Shown in pieces: positions 1 to 5,814 of a stretch of DNA of 7,469 nt. The notes below the pieces were generated by a model. That model was not told the origin of the DNA. It searched no databases and was given only the letters and a program-made list of their open reading frames with translations. Made by a program: the position numbers and the translations under genes. Every line of letters starts with the position of its first letter. The first letter of the stretch is position 1. Origin of the DNA: Rhodospirillales bacterium (GTDB lineage Bacteria > Pseudomonadota > Alphaproteobacteria > Acetobacterales > Acetobacteraceae); contig JAATGE010000139.1 of the NCBI GenBank assembly GCA_015654825.1, forward strand, positions 1 through 7,469, read 5' to 3'.

Positions 1-128
1 ACCCGTGGGTCTGGCCTATCGGCTCGCAGCCGATGCCAGGCTCGGAACAGAAAAATGGGTCTGGGGCCTACTGGCGCCGTCGTGCGAGAGGACGCTGCGC
101 GTGACGGGTCCAGGGCAGAGCCCTGGCC
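1..128 (-). repeat. Right half of a paired double-hairpin repeat element (copy A)
   Basis: This stretch is an inverted-orientation copy of the repeat found five or six more times in the window. Positions 57-70 match the start of the CTGGGGCC module. Positions 110-126 form a perfect 7-bp hairpin (CCAGGGC, loop AGA, GCCCTGG). Positions 20-49 are the reverse complement of 4630-4658 (copy D) with about two differences, so the copy includes the internal arm and not only the tip. Unlike the others, the second half of the CTGGGGCC/GGCCCCAG hairpin is replaced by about 35 unrelated bases (71-105). The partner half presumably lies left of the window. A small hairpin (CGGCT, loop CGC, AGCCG) sits at 20-32. 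Confidence 0.7.
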
Positions 129-149
129 TTGACTGGTCAATATTTTAGG
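106..149. repeat. Left arm of an inverted repeat bracketing the HAD gene
   Basis: Read on the minus strand, this segment matches 952-995 on the plus strand. The match has a few substitutions and two small length differences. It covers an A/T-rich edge, the dyad TTGACCAGTCAA and the GGCCAGGGCTCTGCCCTGGACCC hairpin module. The dyad (129-140, TTGAC-TG-GTCAA) has perfect 5-bp half-sites and could be a protein-binding site, but its presence on both sides of the gene makes it more likely part of the repeat. No convincing -35/-10 pair was found between here and the HAD start at 224. Confidence 0.65.
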
Positions 150-223
150 CTGCTGGTGCAACCTGCTTAAAATCCACTTTGGTCTATGCTAGCCTGTGGC
201 TCGATTTTTGAAACGATTTGGCC

Positions 224-934
224 ATGCACGATATCAAAGCCATTCTGTTCGATACTTTTGGCACCGTCGTTGATTGGCGCGGGAGCTTGATCGGCGACCT
301 TGGGGCTTGGGGTGCCGCGCGCGGGCTCGTGGTGGATTGGAGCGGGCTGGTGGATGCCTGGCGCGGTGCCTACATTCCGTCCATGCAGCGCGTGCGCCGT
401 GGCGAGTTGCCGTGGACCAATCTGGATGAGCTGCAATCGCGGAGTCTTGCTGAACTCGGGCCGCGGTTCGGACTGCCGGCCTCGCTCAGCGCGGAGGATC
501 GCGATTATATCGTGCGCGGCTGGCACCGGGTCAACCCGTGGCCCGACGCGGTGCCCGGGCTGGCGCGGCTGAAGCGGCACTTCATCATCGCGCCGCTGTC
601 CAATGGCAACGTCGCGTTGCTGGTGAACATGGCGAAGCACGCCGGCCTGCCGTGGGACATGGTGTTCGCGACCGAATTGTTCCGCCACTATAAGCCGGAT
701 CCGGAAACCTATCTTGGCGCGGTTTCGTTGCTGGGCCTGGCGCCGCATGAAGTGATGATGGCGGCGGCGCATAATTTCGATCTGCAAGCTGCCCGGGCGC
801 TGGGCCTGCGCACCGCCTTCTTCCCGCGGCCGACAGAGTATGGTCCGCATCAGACGATTGATTTTGCCGCGGACAGCGATTGGGACGTGGTGGCAGAGGA
901 CATCGAGGATCTGGCGACGCAGTTGGCGGTGTGA
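224..934 (+). CDS. HAD-superfamily hydrolase, haloacid dehalogenase type II family
   Basis: Predicted cytoplasmic hydrolase of 236 residues, close to the roughly 220-240 usual for L-2-haloacid dehalogenases, which convert L-2-haloacids to D-2-hydroxyacids. Motif I is DTFGTVVDWR at residues 10-19, with nucleophile Asp10 and Thr14. Motif II is LSNGN at 125-129 with Ser126. Motif III is KPDPETY at 157-163 with Lys157 and Tyr163. Motif IV is AAHNFD at 181-186 with Asp186. Where characterised dehalogenases have SSNAWD, this protein has AAHNFD, so two residues used in the dehalogenase active site are replaced and the true substrate may differ. I chose ATG at 224; an in-frame TTG at 218 adds two residues. 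Neither has a clear Shine-Dalgarno sequence. The gene stands alone between inverted repeats. Membership of the family is firm; dehalogenase activity is not. Confidence 0.88.
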   Translation: MHDIKAILFDTFGTVVDWRGSLIGDLGAWGAARGLVVDWSGLVDAWRGAYIPSMQRVRRGELPWTNLDELQSRSLAELGPRFGLPASLSAEDRDYIVRGWHRVNPWPDAVPGLARLKRHFIIAPLSNGNVALLVNMAKHAGLPWDMVFATELFRHYKPDPETYLGAVSLLGLAPHEVMMAAAHNFDLQAARALGLRTAFFPRPTEYGPHQTIDFAADSDWDVVAEDIEDLATQLAV

Positions 935-951
935 CGGATGAGACAAGCCGC

Positions 952-995
952 CCTGAATTTTGACCAGTCAAAGGTCAGGGCTCTGCCCCGGACCC
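952..995. repeat. Right arm of the inverted repeat bracketing the HAD gene
   Basis: Mirror of 106-149: an A/T-rich edge, the dyad TTGACCAGTCAA at 960-971, then the hairpin module. It starts 18 bp after the HAD stop codon and runs into copy B of the interspersed repeat. The hairpin at 975-991 may act as a terminator-like or mRNA-stabilising structure for the HAD transcript, but it has no T tract. Confidence 0.65.
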
Positions 996-1160
996 GCTGG
1001 GGCCCGAGGCCCCAGCCTCCGAACAGCGCTGCGCAGGTTTTTCATCGTCTCCCCGCCGAAGCCAGTACAAACACGATTTTTCAGGCATCGCCGTTCCCCC
1101 CAGTGGGTGGGGTCTGGGGCCTCAGGCCCCAGCGGGTCCAGGGCAGAGCCCTGGCCTTCC
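968..1160. repeat. Complete paired double-hairpin element (copies B and C, head to head)
   Basis: A roughly 190-bp element built from two oppositely oriented copies of the repeat. Copy B (plus orientation) has a hairpin at 975-991 with a TCT loop and a perfect 8-bp hairpin at 997-1015 (CTGGGGCC, CGA, GGCCCCAG). Copy C (inverted) has the 8-bp hairpin at 1114-1132 (loop TCA) and the 7-bp hairpin at 1138-1154 (loop AGA). Outer edges read AAGGTC and GGCCTTCC. The internal arm at 1088-1122 is almost identical (33 of 35) to 7434-7468. No ORF in it looks real. It resembles a BIME or MITE-like non-coding element placed between two convergent genes, where it could also serve as a bidirectional terminator. 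Confidence 0.75.
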
Positions 1161-1328
1161 TTAGCGATTCGATCGCTGCGCGGTTCGATGCTGGAGCGTA
1201 TGGTTGAACGTTGCGTCGCCGACGGCATGGTGGCGCGGCGGCGTGCGCAGGGCGCGAAGCACTGCCTCGGGATCGGATTCGATGACGCGGTTGCGCTCGC
1301 GCTTGGCTTCGTCCCATTCGAAGTCCAT
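1161..1328 (-). pseudogene. Small ORF with BrnT-like N-terminus, probable toxin-gene remnant
   Basis: A 55-codon ORF beginning MDFEWDEAKRERNRV. This closely resembles the start of BrnT-family ribonuclease toxins (pattern M-x-FEWD-x-x-K-x-x-x-N). The usual continuation (KHG-x-x-F and the rest of a roughly 90-residue fold) is absent; residues 16-55 are a low-complexity Arg/His-rich tail that I do not recognise. No other frame restores the family sequence. The stop codon at 1161 abuts the end of the adjacent repeat, consistent with truncation or replacement of the 3' part by that element. No brnA-like antitoxin gene follows. The ORF is preceded by a strong promoter-like sequence placing the transcript start at about the ATG. 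It could instead be an unrelated small protein or spurious; the short motif match is the only family evidence. Confidence 0.4.
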
Positions 1329-1333
1329 CACGG

Positions 1334-1362
1334 TTTATACGTCAAAGACAGATGCCCGTCAA
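1334..1362 (-). promoter_or_regulatory. Sigma-70-type promoter for the BrnT-like ORF
   Basis: On the minus strand, TTGACG (1362-1357) is followed after exactly 17 bp by TATAAA (1339-1334). That is a near-consensus -35/-10 pair with optimal spacing, in an otherwise GC-rich region. The -10 box ends five bases before the ATG at 1328, so the predicted transcript starts at or next to the A of the start codon and would be leaderless. It could alternatively drive a transcript using an internal start or a non-coding RNA. Confidence 0.55.
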
Positions 1363-1390
1363 AGGCGGACTCCGTTCGCGCTGTCGCATC

Positions 1391-1410
1391 GGACAACGCC
1401 TTCATTGTCC
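1391..1410 (-). other. Short hairpin just downstream of the membrane-protein gene
   Basis: GGACAA (1391-1396) and TTGTCC (1405-1410) form a 6-bp stem with an 8-base loop, starting four bases after the TAG stop at 1415. It has no run of T residues after it, so it is at best a weak terminator or an mRNA 3'-end structure for the dapE operon. Confidence 0.3.
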
Positions 1411-1414
1411 AAGA

Positions 1415-1978
1415 CTATTTGCCGACGATCTGCATGCGGTCGCCGCGGTCGGCGAGCAGTGGCACGATTACCAGGAGATTGGTGCCGACCTGCGTCGCCA
1501 GCAGCAGCAGCAGCGCCTGGACGCGCGACAGGCGCAGTGCACCGCGGGCCACGAACCACTGGAACCACATGGCGTAGGTCAGCAGTGCCAGCGCCACGCC
1601 GGCGCCAAGCACCGGCACCGAGGCGGCGACCCCCACCGCCAGCGGGGCTACCATCAGGAACAGCAGCTTCGACCAGTTCAGGATATTCGCGTACAGCGCC
1701 CAGTAGGCCTCGCGCTTCCAGCGGCGGCATAGCGGATCGGCGATCACCGCGGGCGCCAGCAGGCCGATCAGCGTCAGCAGGAACAATTCGATTGCCGCCA
1801 GCACGCGGCCCGACAGCGCCACCAGGCCGGCGGAAACCAGCGTGAAGGCGACCAGTGGGGCGAGGCTGGCGAGGAACGAGTCCGCATCGGCGCCGAAATG
1901 GCCAAAACCTTCGGCGCGGCCGACCGCCAGCAGCAGCAATCCAAATCCGGGGCGGCGGGGCGGACGGGCGCCGCTCAC
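1415..1978 (-). CDS. Polytopic inner-membrane protein of unknown function, coupled to dapE
   Basis: Predicted integral membrane protein of 187 residues. After a short basic N-terminus with a small hydrophobic stretch (11-20), about five membrane segments are visible: near 35-55, 58-80, 102-123, 124-143 and 153-175. A charged, aromatic loop (DPLCRRWKREAYWALYANILNW, 81-102) separates the second and third. The helix pattern loosely resembles Yip1-type membrane proteins, but I saw no diagnostic motif and assign no function. The start is a GTG overlapping the dapE stop by 4 bp (GTGA), so translation is very probably coupled to dapE and this is the last gene of that operon. The frame stays open upstream into dapE, but only the part after the overlap has membrane-protein composition, which supports the GTG. 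Confidence 0.8.
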   Translation of the reverse strand: MSGARPPRRPGFGLLLLAVGRAEGFGHFGADADSFLASLAPLVAFTLVSAGLVALSGRVLAAIELFLLTLIGLLAPAVIADPLCRRWKREAYWALYANILNWSKLLFLMVAPLAVGVAASVPVLGAGVALALLTYAMWFQWFVARGALRLSRVQALLLLLATQVGTNLLVIVPLLADRGDRMQIVGK

Positions 1979-3096
1979 GCCACGACCCGGCGCAGCAGAT
2001 CGGCGTACACGGCGGCAAGCTGGCGCAAATCGCCAACCGGCACGCACTCGTCGACCTTGTGCATGGAAGCGCCCACGAGGCCGAATTCCGCCACCGGGCA
2101 GTATTTCGCAATGAAGCGCGCATCGGAGGTGCCGCCGCCGGTGTCGAATTTCGGCGTGAGGCCGGTGACGGCGGTCACGGACGCCGCCAGGGCGCGCGAA
2201 AAATCTCCAGGCTGCGTCATGAACGCTTCGCCGCCGACAGCGACCGAAAGATCGAATTTGGCGGCGTGGCGGGCCAGCACTTCGTGCAGCCAGGCGTGCA
2301 GCGTCTCGCCGGTGTGCAGGTTGTTGAAGCGGATATTCAGGTGCGCCGTGGCATCGGCGGAGATGACGTTGCTCGCCGGATTGCCGACGTCGATCGAGGT
2401 CACCTGCAGGCCGCTCGGTTCGAACCAGTCGTTCCCGTTGTCGAGGCGCGCGGCGCAAAGTTCGGCGAGTGCCGCGACCAGGCGGTGCACCGGGTTGTCC
2501 GCGCGGTGCGGGTAGGCGACGTGGCCCTGGGTGCCGTGCACCGTGATGGTTGCGTTCAGGCTGCCGCGGCGGCCTAGTTTTATCGCTTCGCCCAGCGTGG
2601 CCGGGTTGGTTGGTTCACCTACGAGACAGAAATCCGGGATTTCGCCGTGCTCTGCCATCCATTGCAGAACACGCACGGTACCGTCAGTGGCCGGCCCCTC
2701 CTCGTCGCCGGTGATCAGCAGGCTGATCGAGCCGCGCGGAACGCCGTCGGCCAGCACGCTCGCCGCGGCGGCAACGAAGGCCGCGACCGCTCCCTTCATG
2801 TCGCAGGCGCCGCGGCCGTAAAGCACGCCGTCCGCGACCTCGGCGGCGAACGGGCCGTGCTGCCAGGCGGTGCCGGGCGGCACTACATCCGTATGGCCGG
2901 CGAAACAGATATGCGGAGCGGCCGTGCCGATGCGGGCGAACAGGTTTTGCGTCGCGCCGAACGGCAGGTGGGTGGTGCGGAAACCGAGGCGCTGCAGCTC
3001 GGCCGCGAGAATGGCCTGGGCGCCGGCATCCGCCGGCGTGACCGAGGCGCAACCGATCAATGCCTGGGCAAGCGGCAGGGGATCGTGAGCGGCCAT
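1975..3096 (-). CDS. dapE: Succinyl-diaminopimelate desuccinylase
   Basis: Cytoplasmic di-zinc M20 peptidase-family enzyme that hydrolyses N-succinyl-L,L-2,6-diaminopimelate to L,L-diaminopimelate and succinate, in the succinylase route to lysine and the peptidoglycan precursor meso-DAP. Its 373 residues match the usual DapE length. Visible in order: GHTDVVPPG (67-75, ligand His68 and Asp70), YGRGACDMKG (93-102, bridging Asp99), ITGDEEG (128-134, catalytic Glu132 and ligand Glu133), VGEPT (159-163, ligand Glu161), the DapE-type GEAIKLGRRGSLN (169-181), GHVAYPHRADNP in the dimerisation domain (191-202, His192), and GASMHKVDE (342-350, ligand His346). All expected metal and catalytic residues are present. 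ATG 3096 lacks an obvious Shine-Dalgarno sequence. It follows the secreted-protein gene by 74 bp and overlaps the membrane-protein gene. ArgE or a carboxypeptidase is unlikely given the DapE-specific motifs. Confidence 0.96.
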   Translation of the reverse strand: MAAHDPLPLAQALIGCASVTPADAGAQAILAAELQRLGFRTTHLPFGATQNLFARIGTAAPHICFAGHTDVVPPGTAWQHGPFAAEVADGVLYGRGACDMKGAVAAFVAAAASVLADGVPRGSISLLITGDEEGPATDGTVRVLQWMAEHGEIPDFCLVGEPTNPATLGEAIKLGRRGSLNATITVHGTQGHVAYPHRADNPVHRLVAALAELCAARLDNGNDWFEPSGLQVTSIDVGNPASNVISADATAHLNIRFNNLHTGETLHAWLHEVLARHAAKFDLSVAVGGEAFMTQPGDFSRALAASVTAVTGLTPKFDTGGGTSDARFIAKYCPVAEFGLVGASMHKVDECVPVGDLRQLAAVYADLLRRVVA

Positions 3097-3170
3097 GCGC
3101 GGGTGGTTACGTGCTTCGCCGCGGCCTGACAATTGCCCCGCCACCCTTTGCGCTCCGGCTTTGCGCCCGG

Positions 3171-3767
3171 CTACTGGGGCGCAAACTCGCGGCTGAGGCG
3201 CAGTTGCGTGGAGCCGTCCGGGTTGCGGCTTCCCATATTCACGAAAGCCTGGCGCGGGCGGCCGGGTGGGGTTGCCCCGACAATCTGGATCGTTGCCTCG
3301 CGGCCGGCGAATTGCCCGGTCTGGCGCGGCGGGCGCTGCAGCATGCCGTACTCGTTCGCCTGGGCAAAACTCTCGACCGATAGCTCGAAGGCGGCGCGAA
3401 TGCCCTCGTCGTCGGCGGCCGCGCCGGTGACGGCGCAGCCCTTGTGGGGGGGCGCCTCGATCGCGATCAGGTAATTGCCTTTCGGGGATGCCACCGCCCA
3501 CGCGCTGCCGGCGCGGCCGAGCAGGGCGTCGCTCGCCTGCGAGGCGGTGGCGCGAGTCAGATGATGGGCTGCAATGCCGGCCTGGATCGCATCCCCGTTC
3601 GGAAACCGCTGCAGGCAGAATTCCTCATATACCACCAGCATGTCCTGCGCCGCATCCTGGGCCGGCGTGGTGGTTTCCGCCGGCGCGTCGGGGGGCGGCG
3701 GGGGCGGGGCTTTTTCGGCGGCGGCCGCGGCAAGCGGAAGCAGCACGGCAATCGCGGCGAGGCGCAT
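3171..3767 (-). CDS. Secreted or periplasmic protein of unknown function
   Basis: A 198-residue protein whose first 17 residues are a typical Sec signal peptide (MRL, hydrophobic core, Ala-rich end), probably cleaved after the alanine run before Glu18. A flexible Pro/Ala-rich linker follows (20-38), including six consecutive prolines at 21-26. The mature domain begins around residue 42 with MLVVYEEFCLQRFPNGDAI. It has two cysteines, Cys51 and Cys111, which could form a disulphide in the periplasm. Neither lies in a lipobox. I do not recognise a catalytic motif or named family. It starts 57 bp after queC and ends 74 bp before dapE, so it is probably co-transcribed with both. An AGGA about 12 bases before the ATG is a poor but possible ribosome binding site. 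The signal peptide is convincing; no function is assigned. Confidence 0.82.
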   Translation of the reverse strand: MRLAAIAVLLPLAAAAAEKAPPPPPPDAPAETTTPAQDAAQDMLVVYEEFCLQRFPNGDAIQAGIAAHHLTRATASQASDALLGRAGSAWAVASPKGNYLIAIEAPPHKGCAVTGAAADDEGIRAAFELSVESFAQANEYGMLQRPPRQTGQFAGREATIQIVGATPPGRPRQAFVNMGSRNPDGSTQLRLSREFAPQ

Positions 3768-3823
3768 GGGTTCGTATCGTCCTGGATGGGGCCGCCGGAA
3801 CCCAGCCCACATGACGGAGCGCG

Positions 3824-4519
3824 TCAAGCCGCGGCGCCGGCTTGCCAGCGGGAAAAACCGTCGGCGCGCAGCTGGCAGGCAGGACACTCGCCGCAACCAT
3901 AGCCCCAGGCGTGGCGATGCACGCGGTCGCCGCGATAGCAGGTGTGGGTCTGCCCGATGACCAGGTCGGTGATGCCGAACTCCGCGGCCATCGCCCAGGT
4001 CTGCTGCTTGTCGAGCCACATCAGTGGGGTTTCGAGCACGAATCGGCGCTGCATGCCGAGGTTCAGGGCGAGCTGCATGGCCTTGATGGTGTCGTCGCGG
4101 CAGTCGGGATAGCCGGAGAAATCGGTCTCGCACATGCCGCCGACGATGCGGCGCAGGCCACGGCGCCAGGCGAGGGCCGCGGCGTAGGTCAGTAACAGCA
4201 GGTTGCGGCCGGGCACGAACGTGGTGGGCAGGCCGCCAGGGCCGGTTTCGATCGGTGCATCGGAGGTGAGCGCCGTGGCACCGAGCGCCGCAAGCCCCGC
4301 CGCGATGTCGATCACATGGTCGGGCCCGAGATTGGCGTGGGTCCGCGCGAGGGCGGCGCGAATGGGCGCGCGGCACTGCATTTCCACGGCATGGCGCTGG
4401 CCGTAACTGAAACCGATAGTCTCGACGTGGGGATAGCGGGCGAGCGCCCAGGCCAGGCAGGTGGTGGAGTCCTGGCCGCCGGAGAACAGCACCAGGGCGT
4501 TGTCGGCAAATCGGGGCAT
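3824..4519 (-). CDS. queC: 7-cyano-7-deazaguanine synthase (preQ0 synthase)
   Basis: Cytoplasmic ATP-dependent enzyme that converts 7-carboxy-7-deazaguanine and ammonia to preQ0, an intermediate of tRNA queuosine synthesis. The 231-residue length is normal. It has the PP-loop SGGQDSTT at 13-20, FSYGQRH at 37-43, the family motif [17 protein letters not shown] at 101-117, and [15 protein letters not shown] at 131-145. The C-terminal zinc site HTCYRGDR...[10 protein letters not shown] (192-215) has all four cysteines: 194, 209, 212 and 215. The partners queD, queE and queF are not in this window, so the pathway must be completed elsewhere. It appears to be the first gene of a minus-strand run. 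A TATAAC box ends six bases before the ATG, and no Shine-Dalgarno sequence is seen. Confidence 0.96.
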   Translation of the reverse strand: MPRFADNALVLFSGGQDSTTCLAWALARYPHVETIGFSYGQRHAVEMQCRAPIRAALARTHANLGPDHVIDIAAGLAALGATALTSDAPIETGPGGLPTTFVPGRNLLLLTYAAALAWRRGLRRIVGGMCETDFSGYPDCRDDTIKAMQLALNLGMQRRFVLETPLMWLDKQQTWAMAAEFGITDLVIGQTHTCYRGDRVHRHAWGYGCGECPACQLRADGFSRWQAGAAA

Positions 4520-4525
4520 GGCGCG

Positions 4526-4531
4526 GTTATA
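4526..4531 (-). promoter_or_regulatory. Possible -10 box for queC
   Basis: TATAAC on the minus strand ends six bases before the queC ATG (4519), which would place the transcript start at the A of the start codon and make the mRNA leaderless. No good -35 hexamer lies 16-18 bp upstream, where the sequence reads around ATCGGC, so the assignment is weak. Confidence 0.3.
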
Positions 4532-4567
4532 GGGGACCGCGGGCTTTGGCCGATAGGGCTCGCGAAG

Positions 4568-4765
4568 AAGGCCAGGGGCTCTGCCCCTGGACCCCGCTGG
4601 GGCCTTAGGCCCCAGACCCCAATTTCATTTGTTCCGAGACTGGCATTGGCTGCGAGCGCGCCGCTAAATCCACGTCTCGCTCCAGCGTCCAGAGGACTCC
4701 CGCCGCGCAGGGCATACGACAGCGGCGGCACGCCGCCGGGGGTCCAGGGGGCAGAGCCCCCGGTC
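4568..4765. repeat. Complete paired double-hairpin element (copies D and E)
   Basis: A roughly 195-bp element between the start of queC and the end of the alpha/beta hydrolase gene. Copy D (plus orientation) has an 8-bp hairpin at 4572-4590 (CCAGGGGC, TCT, GCCCCTGG) and a second at 4597-4615 (CTGGGGCC, TTA, GGCCCCAG). Copy E (inverted) has a hairpin at 4744-4763 with core GGGGGC, AGA, GCCCCC. In copy E the CTGGGGCC hairpin is replaced by another perfect stem at 4723-4738 (CGGCGGC, AC, GCCGCCG). The internal segment 4630-4658 matches 20-49 in reverse complement. Copy E begins 11 bp past the hydrolase stop, so its hairpin could end that transcript. No gene is credible inside the element. Confidence 0.75.
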
Positions 4766-4776
4766 GGCGAAGCCCA

Positions 4777-5664
4777 TCACGCAGTTCCGACAAACTTGCC
4801 TATTTCGCGCAATGCCCGGCGCGCGGCGGGGAGGATGCGGAACAGCGGAAACACGTGCGGCATGCCGCGGACCGGGACTTCCACCACTTGCGTGCCGTGG
4901 CCGCGCAACTGCGCCGCCAGGCGGGTGGCGTCGTCGCGCAGCACTTCGGCCAGCGAGTAGATCAGCAAGACCGGCGGGAGGTGGGTGTTGGGGTCGAATA
5001 GCGGGCTTGCATGGCGGTCGGCGGGGTCGTGGCTGCCGAGGTAGCCGCTGCGCATGCGGGTGAGGATCCTGGTCGACAGCAGGGCGTCGGTCGCGGCGTT
5101 CGCGACCATGCTCTGACCGGAAAGCGTCAGGTCCACCCATGGCGAAATCAGGATCAGCCGGTCCGGCTGGCGGATGCCCGAGGCGATGGCGGCTTGGGTG
5201 ACGGCCAGGGCCAGGCCGCCGCCGGCGCTGTCGCCGGCGACGAACAGCTTGCCGCCGGCGCGCACCGCTGCTTCCTGCAGCGCGGCGACACCGTCCTCGA
5301 ACGCGGCCGGAAAGCGGTGCTCGGGGGCTAGCCGGTAGTCGGCGAACAGCACGCGGCCACCGGTTTGGCGCGCGAGGCGGGCGCAGAATGCGGCGTGGCT
5401 GGCCAGGCTGCCGACGAGGTAGCCACCACCATGGAAATACAGGGTCAGCGGCGCCGTGGCGGCGACGCCCTGGCGCGGCTCGATCAGGTAGAGCGAGGCG
5501 CCGCCGGCGGTGCCGGCGGGCGTGCTGGTATAGTCACCCGCCATCGCATCGATGCGGCCGAGCAAGGCGTCGAGCTTGCGCCGCACCGTGGGTACGTCGG
5601 GTTCCGACTCGAACCACCGGCGCACGGTGAAACGCAGCAGCATGTTCGTGGCCGCCGTCAGCAC
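4777..5664 (-). CDS. Alpha/beta hydrolase, hormone-sensitive-lipase (type IV) family esterase
   Basis: Predicted cytoplasmic carboxylic-ester hydrolase of 295 residues, a normal length for the HSL/acetyl-hydrolase family. It shows the oxyanion-hole motif HGGGY at 78-82, the family block ADYRLAPEHRFPAAFED at 108-124, the nucleophile elbow GDSAGGG at 144-150 with Ser146, and ISPWVDL at 173-179. The catalytic acid is probably Glu240 in SLAEVLRDDA, where many members have Asp. The catalytic His270 lies in GMPHVFPLF. There is no signal peptide. I chose GTG 5664 because AAGGA lies eight bases upstream; the ATG at 5643 gives 289 residues and is the alternative. It is divergent from the monooxygenase gene across 150 bp. 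Hydrolysis of the ester or lactone product of that enzyme is a reasonable inferred role, but the substrate is unknown. Confidence 0.9.
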   Translation of the reverse strand: MLTAATNMLLRFTVRRWFESEPDVPTVRRKLDALLGRIDAMAGDYTSTPAGTAGGASLYLIEPRQGVAATAPLTLYFHGGGYLVGSLASHAAFCARLARQTGGRVLFADYRLAPEHRFPAAFEDGVAALQEAAVRAGGKLFVAGDSAGGGLALAVTQAAIASGIRQPDRLILISPWVDLTLSGQSMVANAATDALLSTRILTRMRSGYLGSHDPADRHASPLFDPNTHLPPVLLIYSLAEVLRDDATRLAAQLRGHGTQVVEVPVRGMPHVFPLFRILPAARRALREIGKFVGTA

Positions 5665-5814
5665 GGCACGTTTCCTTGCCTCATATCCGCCCCCTCGCTC
5701 CCCCGGCTGATTCGGCTGAAGCTGATGTTGCTCATGCTCTGTCTGGCGCGCGCCGGCAATCGATGGTGAAATCCGCGGCGGCGGTTGTTCGCACAAAGCC
5801 GCAGGGAGGACGCC
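5665..5814. promoter_or_regulatory. Divergent control region between esterase and monooxygenase genes
   Basis: This 150-bp gap must hold promoters for both genes, but I found no convincing -35/-10 pair on either strand. Ribosome binding sites are clear: AAGGA on the minus strand at 5677-5673 for the esterase GTG, and AGGGAGGA on the plus strand at 5803-5810 for the monooxygenase ATG. No strong operator-like dyad was noticed. The minus strand also holds a 25-codon open frame (5735-5658) ending 7 bp inside the esterase start, which could be a leader peptide or chance. Confidence 0.5.
5803..5810 (+). promoter_or_regulatory. Ribosome binding site deciding the monooxygenase start
   Basis: AGGGAGGA lies four bases before the ATG at 5815. 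It is the best Shine-Dalgarno match in the window and favours this ATG over the in-frame TTG at 5785. Confidence 0.75.

Noticed and set aside
129..140. TTGACTGGTCAA as a dedicated operator for the HAD gene
   Set aside because: The same dyad occurs in mirror image downstream of the gene as part of the repeat, so a gene-specific operator is not the simplest reading, though not excluded.
185..190. TATGCT as a -10 box for the HAD gene
   Set aside because: No acceptable -35 hexamer lies 16-18 bp upstream, and the match is only 4 of 6 bases.
968..1160. Paired repeats considered as a CRISPR array
   Set aside because: Copies are inverted relative to each other, lie kilobases apart as elements, and have no regular unique spacers or adjacent cas genes.
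938..1577. Plus-strand open frames across the B/C repeat and beyond
   Set aside because: Their translations run through the repeat hairpins and then antisense to the minus-strand genes. There is no family resemblance and no ribosome binding site.
1979..2458. Upstream extension of the membrane-protein frame to about 347 residues
   Set aside because: This part lies inside dapE in another frame and lacks membrane-protein composition. The GTG at 1978 overlapping the dapE stop is the natural start.
1855..2577. Plus-strand open frames opposite dapE
   Set aside because: They are basic, low-complexity shadows of a confidently identified gene.
3097..3501. Upstream extension of the dapE frame to give a protein of about 508 residues
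   Set aside because: The extra part is Arg/Pro-rich and overlaps the secreted-protein gene in another frame. DapE homologues begin near MAAHDPLPLAQAL.
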